Shown here: positions 58,207 to 64,000 of the stretch, piece after piece
Layout: the number at the start of each line of letters is the position of its first letter
Numbering within the stretch: the first letter of the stretch is position 1
Assembly (NCBI GenBank): GCA_036874045.1
Contig: CM072339.1
Coordinates: 16,499,501 to 16,563,500, forward strand
Source: Cymodocea nodosa
Lineage: Eukaryota > Streptophyta > Magnoliopsida > Alismatales > Cymodoceaceae
DNA: 64,000 bases
Reading direction: 5' to 3'
The notes under the pieces: model-generated
The model's input: the letters and a program-made list of their open reading frames with translations, nothing else
Database searches by the model: none
Told to the model about the DNA's origin: nothing
Program-made: the position numbers and the translations under genes

Positions 58207-58866
58207 TTATAAATTATTGATCTTTTTAGGGGGTCCATGCTTAACATCAAATGGAACCACTTTAGTTAGTGTATTCATTGAATAATCAATGCATTTAATA
58301 TCTTTCACATTTGTTTCTTCATAAAGGCTTATACCCTGTATTAATATAGGCTTGAAAATTGAAATAGAAGGTATAAGCTCTAGAGATAATTTTGCAATAA
58401 TTGGTTCAGATGATATTGGTTCAAACCATGTTGGTTTAGATGTTAGTAATTCCTTAACCTGCTCTTTGTCTTCTAGAAATTTCAATTATTCTTCATAAAT
58501 TTTCTCAAAAGGTACATCAAAAAATCCAGTTTCAAATTCATATTCTTCATTAGATAATCCTTCTTCTAGTATTTTTTTTTTAAAAGTATCCATTGCTAGA
58601 TCTTTATCTTCTAATGCTTCTTCATTAGGTTTTTCATACTTATAACCATTATAAATTTCTTAACTATCATAATGATCCCTTAAATTATAATTATCATTCC
58701 AATTACAATCATCTCAACAATTTGTCTTAATTGCTTCTAACTTATATTGAAAAGAATAAACATTAGGCATAGAAAAATGATTTCTCTTAACCAAATCAGA
58801 ATGATTCAAATCTTCTTGATAATTCACTAGAAAATAATTACAACAACACAGATTATATGAATCCAT
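58207..58866 (-). pseudogene. Short sense ORF of Gy3 (about 220 codons, broken, unknown)
   Basis: From an ATG at 58866 (minus), 145 bases after the PBS, the frame gives a Cys/Tyr/Asn-rich start (MDSYNLCCCNYF), an acidic middle (NEEALEDKDLAMD, LEEGLSNEEYEFETGFFDVPFE), three stops, and then the open stretch 58485-58207 (KFLEDKEQVKELL, LSLELIPSISIFKPILIQG). No zinc knuckle, capsid or protease motif. The position matches the first ORF of Gy1 and Gy2, which also begin with a Cys-containing peptide soon after the PBS. I do not recognise a function. Confidence 0.45.
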
Positions 58867-59010
58867 TATAATTTAATAGAACATAGACAAAGTAATATTA
58901 AAAGAAAAGTAAGGTAAATGATTAAAAGAAATACAATCACTCTAAAAGAAAATTAATAGAAATATTTGAGCAAAAAGACACTTGTTGTAAGAAAATTACA
59001 GTCAATCTTT

Positions 59011-59023
59011 GGCAACGGTGCCA
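59011..59023 (-). other. Gy3 primer-binding site, tRNA-Asp-like
   Basis: Minus strand TGGCACCGTTGCC (one mismatch in 13 to the tRNA-Asp complement), then CAAAG, which departs from the expected GGGG. Seven bases inside the LTR. Confidence 0.75.
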
Positions 59024-59030
59024 AAAACTT

Positions 59031-60795
59031 TGTTCAACCCTATTTAGTATACTAGATTTAACTATTAAATAGTTGACATTTTATTATACTGCAAGTGCAC
59101 AGATTCAATTGTAAATAGTATGCAAATACGGGTTTGTCCTTAGGGAAGAGATTTCTCTACTTTACTTGGGACACCTAACAATTAATTAGAAACTTATCAA
59201 TGTCACGTTTGTTCCTTCTAACTAATTGACTCTTATAATTGTTTAGGATCATGCAACTTCTACTTAACTATGCTTAACTATTGGGGATCTAAAATAATTT
59301 ACTCCTACTTAATTTAGATTAAACTAAAACTTTATAATTATTAGTTTATCGTTGGTAAACGTCTTTACCAACGATACGATTGATGGTAAACACGTTTACC
59401 AACGATTTGTCTTGGGTAAACGTCTTTAACAATGATATGATCGCAAGGTTTGTGTGGACACAATGAAGCCTCGAAGTGCGAGCTAGATGAAATTAATGAA
59501 GATATTTTCTATGTTGATAATTGAGATATCAACTACGATATTTTAGAGCTTTTAAAACTGGTTAGATACATTGATTAAAATGTAGCTGCAACACACAACA
59601 TAAAACATGACTATGACAATAATATGCAACATAAATGGTTTACACAAAACAAATGAAAAATAAATTAGAAAGGAGAGAACACCTTATCTTTCATTGTAGC
59701 CTTCACCCTTTAAGACTTGTTTAGGTCAAGATCTTCTCCTTGTCTTTACTTTTGGACCACGAGGTTGTCAGGCTGGCAAATCTTCTTTCACAACTTGCAT
59801 TGAACATTTGTGTGTCACTCACATAATCTCAATGGTATGAAGCTACAAAGGGAAGCAACTAGCATTGAGAGACTTTCCTTTAAGAATACACTTAGGTTAG
59901 AGAAACTTACCATGGTAGAATCAAGGATGAGGATGAAGAAGAAGAGGTCGTCAATCTCCTTTCAAGAAGAACTAGATGGGTAGATTGTGGAAGTTCAGAG
60001 ATGAACATGCAATGGAATGGCATTAGATGAAGAGGGAGAGTTTCTCAATGCAGTTCCATGTTTCCTTTTATGGTAGTATTGAGACGAGACCGCGTTCTTT
60101 AGAGTGGAGGTAGTGTGTTGCATTGTTAATTGTAGTAGTAGTTACTACTGGTATATCTTACTAACTTCAATCCATTTAGCAAATAACACTTCTCCATGTA
60201 ACCCATGCTCTTTTCCACATTAACCACATTCTTCATTTCTTGGAATATAAGTTTATCTATTTCTTACAACTACGAAACATGTGAAATTCCTGTCGTATCC
60301 ATTACTAAATAACAGAAATATATAAATCTTTTAGTGGTTCATAAACAACTAGAATTTCAATACATTCTTAGCAATGGAACTAAATGGTGTTTTATACCTG
60401 TATATCAATCGTAACATAAGATATATAACAAGATAACATGTGAAATTTACATGATAAATTCATAAGTAAAGTGATGGCCAACGAATTTAGTTTGTTGTTA
60501 TCAACATAACCACAGGCTCGTTGTTTCATAAAATAATTACATTTTTACACAACTTACGACCTCTATTAATTAACACAATAGATATTTCATTCAAATAACT
60601 AGTTTCTATATTGTTTCACCAAGTGATTTTTCAATAAACTTAACAATAGAATTTATGCATCAATTAATCATATATAGAACATGCATTCGCTCAAAACTTA
60701 ACTTATCATTCCACATTAACTATATTAATGGAAACTTAAATTTGACAAAATGCATGAGTTAACCTCTATAAATTGCATAAATTCAAGTTTGAACA
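59031..60795 (-). repeat. Gy3 5' LTR (1765 bp)
   Basis: tgttcaaccctatttagtat at 59031 to caagtttgaaca at 60795. It contains three TCGTTGGTAAACG / CGTTTACCAACGA dyads at 59349-59420. Confidence 0.93.
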
Positions 60796-61777
60796 TTACA
60801 GAATGAAAAATTTCTTTCTAATTTATACTTAATTTACAAGCTATCTATAATAGAAAGAAGGCTATCTACATCTAAATTGTCATTATCTACATCATAGTAG
60901 TAGGGAGAAGTGGAACATATCTCTTGTGTTGCAAAGCACATGTTCGCAAGTACATCATCATTTAAGTTTGAAGAGTTATATGATGTACTACTATCATCTC
61001 AAGTAGCATTCAATGCTATCTTTGTTTTGTTCTTTCTCTTCTTCTCCTTCTCCTATTGTTCCTCTTCTAATTGCAAGGGACAATAAGTCTATATATGTCC
61101 TTATTTCTTGCATTTGTAACACATAAGAACTTTAGATTTTGAGGTAGTGACCTTGCTTCCTTGTCTCATCATTTTCCAAAAGTTCTTTGCCAACAATAAT
61201 ATTTCATCTTCTTCTCAACTTTGTGTCTTCTTAGTTGAAGGGAATATTATCTCTTTCTTTTTGGATTTCTTTTTAGTCAAATATTGCTCTTCCTTTCAGT
61301 CTTTCATTTGTACTTCATGGGTAAAAAGATTGCCCATTAAATCCTCTATAGAATATGTGTTGAGGTATTTGAAATCTTAGATTGATGTTAACTTTTGTTT
61401 TCACTTCACAATTAAGCTCCTAAGAATTTTTTGCACCTATTCAAGTATAGAAAACTCCTTTCCCAAACCTCTTAGACCATTTATAATTTTAGTAAACCTA
61501 AAAATCATATTAGTAACAATTTCATTTTCAAGCATCTTAAATAATTCATATTTCCTAAGCAAAATACTTATTTTAATATCCCTCACTTGATTGGTCTCTT
61601 TATATGTCACTTGAAGGGTTTTCCAAGCCTTATAAGAGGACTTGTATATAGAAATTTTATTAAATTGCTAAGTAGTTAGTGCATGGTAAATAGAGTTCAA
61701 ACTACGAGCATCCAATTAGATGAGTTTTTCATTCTCTTCAGTCTAATCATCTTTATGATAGGTTAGAAGTGAGGCAT
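60796..61777 (-). pseudogene. Copia gag fragment (minus strand)
   Basis: Minus-strand reading gives NEKLI, SYKAWKTLQVTYKETNQVRD, LLRKYELFKM, FTHEVQMKD, a CCHC knuckle CYKCKK*GHI*TYC near 61080-61125, then MCFATQEICSTS and a Asp/Asn-rich stretch. Same blocks and order as Co2 27250-28150. Multiple stops. It is cut on its 5' side by the LTR at 61778 and on its 3' side by Gy3. Confidence 0.85.
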
Positions 61778-62796
61778 TGTTTGGTTAGAAATCTTGTTGT
61801 TTAGTTACTTTTAAATGTATATTTATAAGTTCTGCTAGAAGTAACAAACAATTTCTACAAATCAAATATTAAATTTAACTTGTTTTAATTGTAAGTACAT
61901 AGTATCTATTGTATAAGTGTGCAAGTACAAGTCGATTCCACAGAGATTGAGTTAAAAATTTATACTATTTTACTTTTTACAACCAGAGTTATATATTTGT
62001 TAAATTACGTATTCCGTTGATTTACTGTTAACTCAACAGACTTAGTTCGTTGAGTTACAAATGACACAACGGACTAACCTCGTGGACTTAAGTTAATTCC
62101 ATGAGCCTAACAGTAACTTCCAATTAAATTTACTATTTTATAGAGAAATTTGGCCATCCATTGGGTAGTTCCACAGATTGTAAACAACATCAATTAATCT
62201 TTTAATATTAGTTTATCTAGTATTTATCATTAATCAACACTAACATTCAGATATTTCAAATAGTAACCATTAAGATTTTAGGAATTTTGTACGAATCAAT
62301 TTTAGTAATCAATAAAACTATATTTTGAATCAAATAAATATGAAACATTCACAATACTAACAATAATAACATTAATCATAATACAAAACAAACAATACAA
62401 CACATAAATGCTAACTATAAACATAGATAACTAGTTTTGTTTTTGTTGTTTTTGTTTTGATATGTTCCTAAAGATGAATGAAAGGTGAAATGTAAAAATT
62501 CTCTATCGACAGTAAAAACTTCTGTTACTACATGTGACGTGATTACACCATTGAAAACTTAATCACTTATAGTCACATCTCCTCTCCCTATAGAATTGCA
62601 AATCGAGACTTGTAAGTTAATCTCCTCTTTAGTATATTGGCATCAGCCCGAAACCAAGGCTAGAAGCTTTACAATCTCCTGAGATATGAGTCAGTGCTTG
62701 GTGAAAATAGTTTCCTTTCCAATGATGTGATCACTCCTCACAGTGGTTGTTAGTCACTGTGTTTGGCTCGGAATTGACCTGACATTTGGAAAGTAT
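61778..62796 (-). repeat. G-LTR (minus), partial
   Basis: Left end TGTTTGG at 61778, then tgtttagttacttttaaatg exactly as at 41235, and the family order to gtgtttggctcggaattgacc near 62770. It is interrupted by a plus-strand LTR at 62797. The target duplication (ggcat on the left) cannot be checked inside the window. Confidence 0.8.
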
Positions 62797-64000
62797 TATT
62801 TAGAATCAAAAAGTGCATAATATTAATGATTAAATAATGGTTAATTGCATAATATTTAGCTTATCATATGAGAATTAAGCCTATCATATGAGAATTAAGC
62901 CATTATATTATAATTGCACTATTATATGCTTTAATGAAAGAATGTACATAATTTCAGATAATTAGTGTTAATTAAGTACATTTCTGAACTGTCGGTGAGT
63001 TATAGGCTTTGAAATTCTTAAGTATTCGAATTTTCTGTTATTTCAGAGAGTTACATTTCATGTACTGGATAGTTATGTTTTTAAACATTTAAAGAATACT
63101 TTATTATTTCCTAGAGTACACGTGTTGAAACTTTAATTCGTGACTTAAGTGGATTTTCGATAAGTTAAATGCTAACTATCCGAAATGTGTTTGAGCATTG
63201 AATAGTTAGGTTTGCAAGTATCCAAAATATCTTCTTATCATAAAACTAACTGAAGACACATGTGATCTGAAAACGTGATTTAAGTGTGGTTTTATAGTAT
63301 TAAGCATGATCTATTTTATTTACACATATTTATATCATGTACAGGTGCAAAGTAATAACTCATTGAGTTAGTGTTCTTTTTGTTGAAAGATCATGTGCCA
63401 ACTCGTTAAGTTATAGGTTTAAAGGTGTAAAAAGATCACGTAAGAACTCGTTGAGTTAGCGAGTAAAAACTATAAGTTGTATATTTGAACTCATTAAGTT
63501 AGAATTATGCACGTGTTGAATTTAAATGCTTTATTATATCACGTGAGTTGCACATGTTTAACTCGTTAAGTTAGCATAACTATACGCATTGAGTTACTTG
63601 AATATACACTAAGGTAACGCATTGTGTTAGTGTTACAAGCTTATAAGTTATTTCTTTATTGCACATGTTTTATAGTTAAGTCAATGAAGTAAGTTTGTTG
63701 AGTTACACTAACTCCACAAACCATTTATTTTCTAACATACCAGTATAGCAGTTGCAGAAATAGGAAGTACAAAGGAAAACCACGATTGCACATATCACAT
63801 AGGAATTAACTTGTGAAATGAAGAAGAAATCATCATTGTAAATACGAATGAAGGAAATCCAACTAATCATTTAAGTAGAAATAGTTATTACTGAAAGAAA
63901 TATAAAAGAAGAGGAGAAAGATGTGTGTGTATGTGGGTGGAGGGCTACACTAACTGTAGAAAGTGTCGGAAGTTCCCTAAAGCTCCACAACACCAACAAA
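62797..64000 (+). repeat. G-LTR (plus), cut by the window end
   Basis: TATTTAGAATCAAAAAGTGC, the family start with one change in TG, followed by colinear sequence including a duplicated taagcctatcatatgagaat near 62876-62898 and the ctcgttaagtta repeats, to the window end. Confidence 0.82.

Larger units (their letters stand above)
35117..60795 (-). mobile_element. Gy3: outer LTR retrotransposon of the nest, non-autonomous
   Basis: 3' LTR 35117-36845 and 5' LTR 59031-60795 are direct repeats with TGTTCAA...TTGAACA ends. A tRNA-Asp-like PBS (59011-59023) and a PPT (36846-36862) fix the minus orientation. Flanks are gtaca (35112-35116) and ttaca (60796-60800), a target duplication with one mismatch. 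Taking out the nested elements (41188-56558) leaves about 6.9 kb of internal DNA. I recognise no gag, protease, RT or integrase in it, only a short acidic sense ORF and a decayed antisense ORF. It must have depended on proteins from another element; tRNA-Asp use suggests a Tat/Athila relative. Confidence 0.85.

Overview
The window looks like nuclear DNA of a flowering plant. It holds one intact intron-containing host gene, a cytosolic class I fructose-bisphosphate aldolase (12761-15499, +). Almost everything else is nested plant LTR retrotransposons in decay, plus a broken PIF/Harbinger transposon. I saw no bacterial, phage, organellar, CRISPR or RNA-gene signal. I cannot name the species. Labels such as Gy1 or Co2 are mine.

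Layout. 1-8729: a Ty3/gypsy element (Gy1, - strand) with a tRNA-Asp-type primer site; its 3' LTR runs off the window start. 8776-10176: two tandem, broken copies of a Harbinger transposase exon and a right terminal repeat. 10180-12640: no gene seen, with a (TA)n and a (CT)n tract. 12640-15765: the aldolase gene with a tandemly duplicated first intron. 15500-17546: no gene, very AT-rich. 17547-20281: 3' end of an old Ty1/copia element (Co0, -). 20282-24884: 5' LTR and gag of a second copia (Co1, +), split by a solo gypsy-type LTR with an AGAAG duplication. 25222-33895: a complete but mutated copia element (Co2, +; target duplication TGGTT), inserted in an older LTR. 34499-35116: a copia integrase scrap.

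35117-60795 is one very long nest. The outer element, Gy3 (-), has two LTRs, a PBS and a PPT, but I recognise no gag or pol in it. It carries a short acidic sense ORF and a decayed antisense ORF. Into the antisense ORF went a minus-strand LTR of the Gy1 type (the G family), into that a plus-strand LTR of the same family, and into that the intact-ended element Gy2 (43485-54995; target duplication ATGCT, ten-base perfect LTR termini). 60796-64000 holds a minus-strand copia gag and two more nested G-family LTRs.

The two most interesting points are these. (1) Gy2 is built in the order pol then gag. One 1,514-codon frame with zinc knuckles, protease, RT, RNase H and integrase comes first, and a recognisable Athila/Tat-like capsid gag lies downstream of integrase, so the element looks circularly permuted. 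Gy1 also lacks a capsid upstream of pol. (2) The LTR families here carry arrays of short dyad words. A roughly 125-bp module (TCGGAGAGTTA, AACTATCCGA, ACTTAAGTCA, CACGTG) is shared between the gypsy Gy1 LTR and the copia Co2 LTR, although they belong to different superfamilies. Both points rest on reading by eye. Novelty has not been searched.
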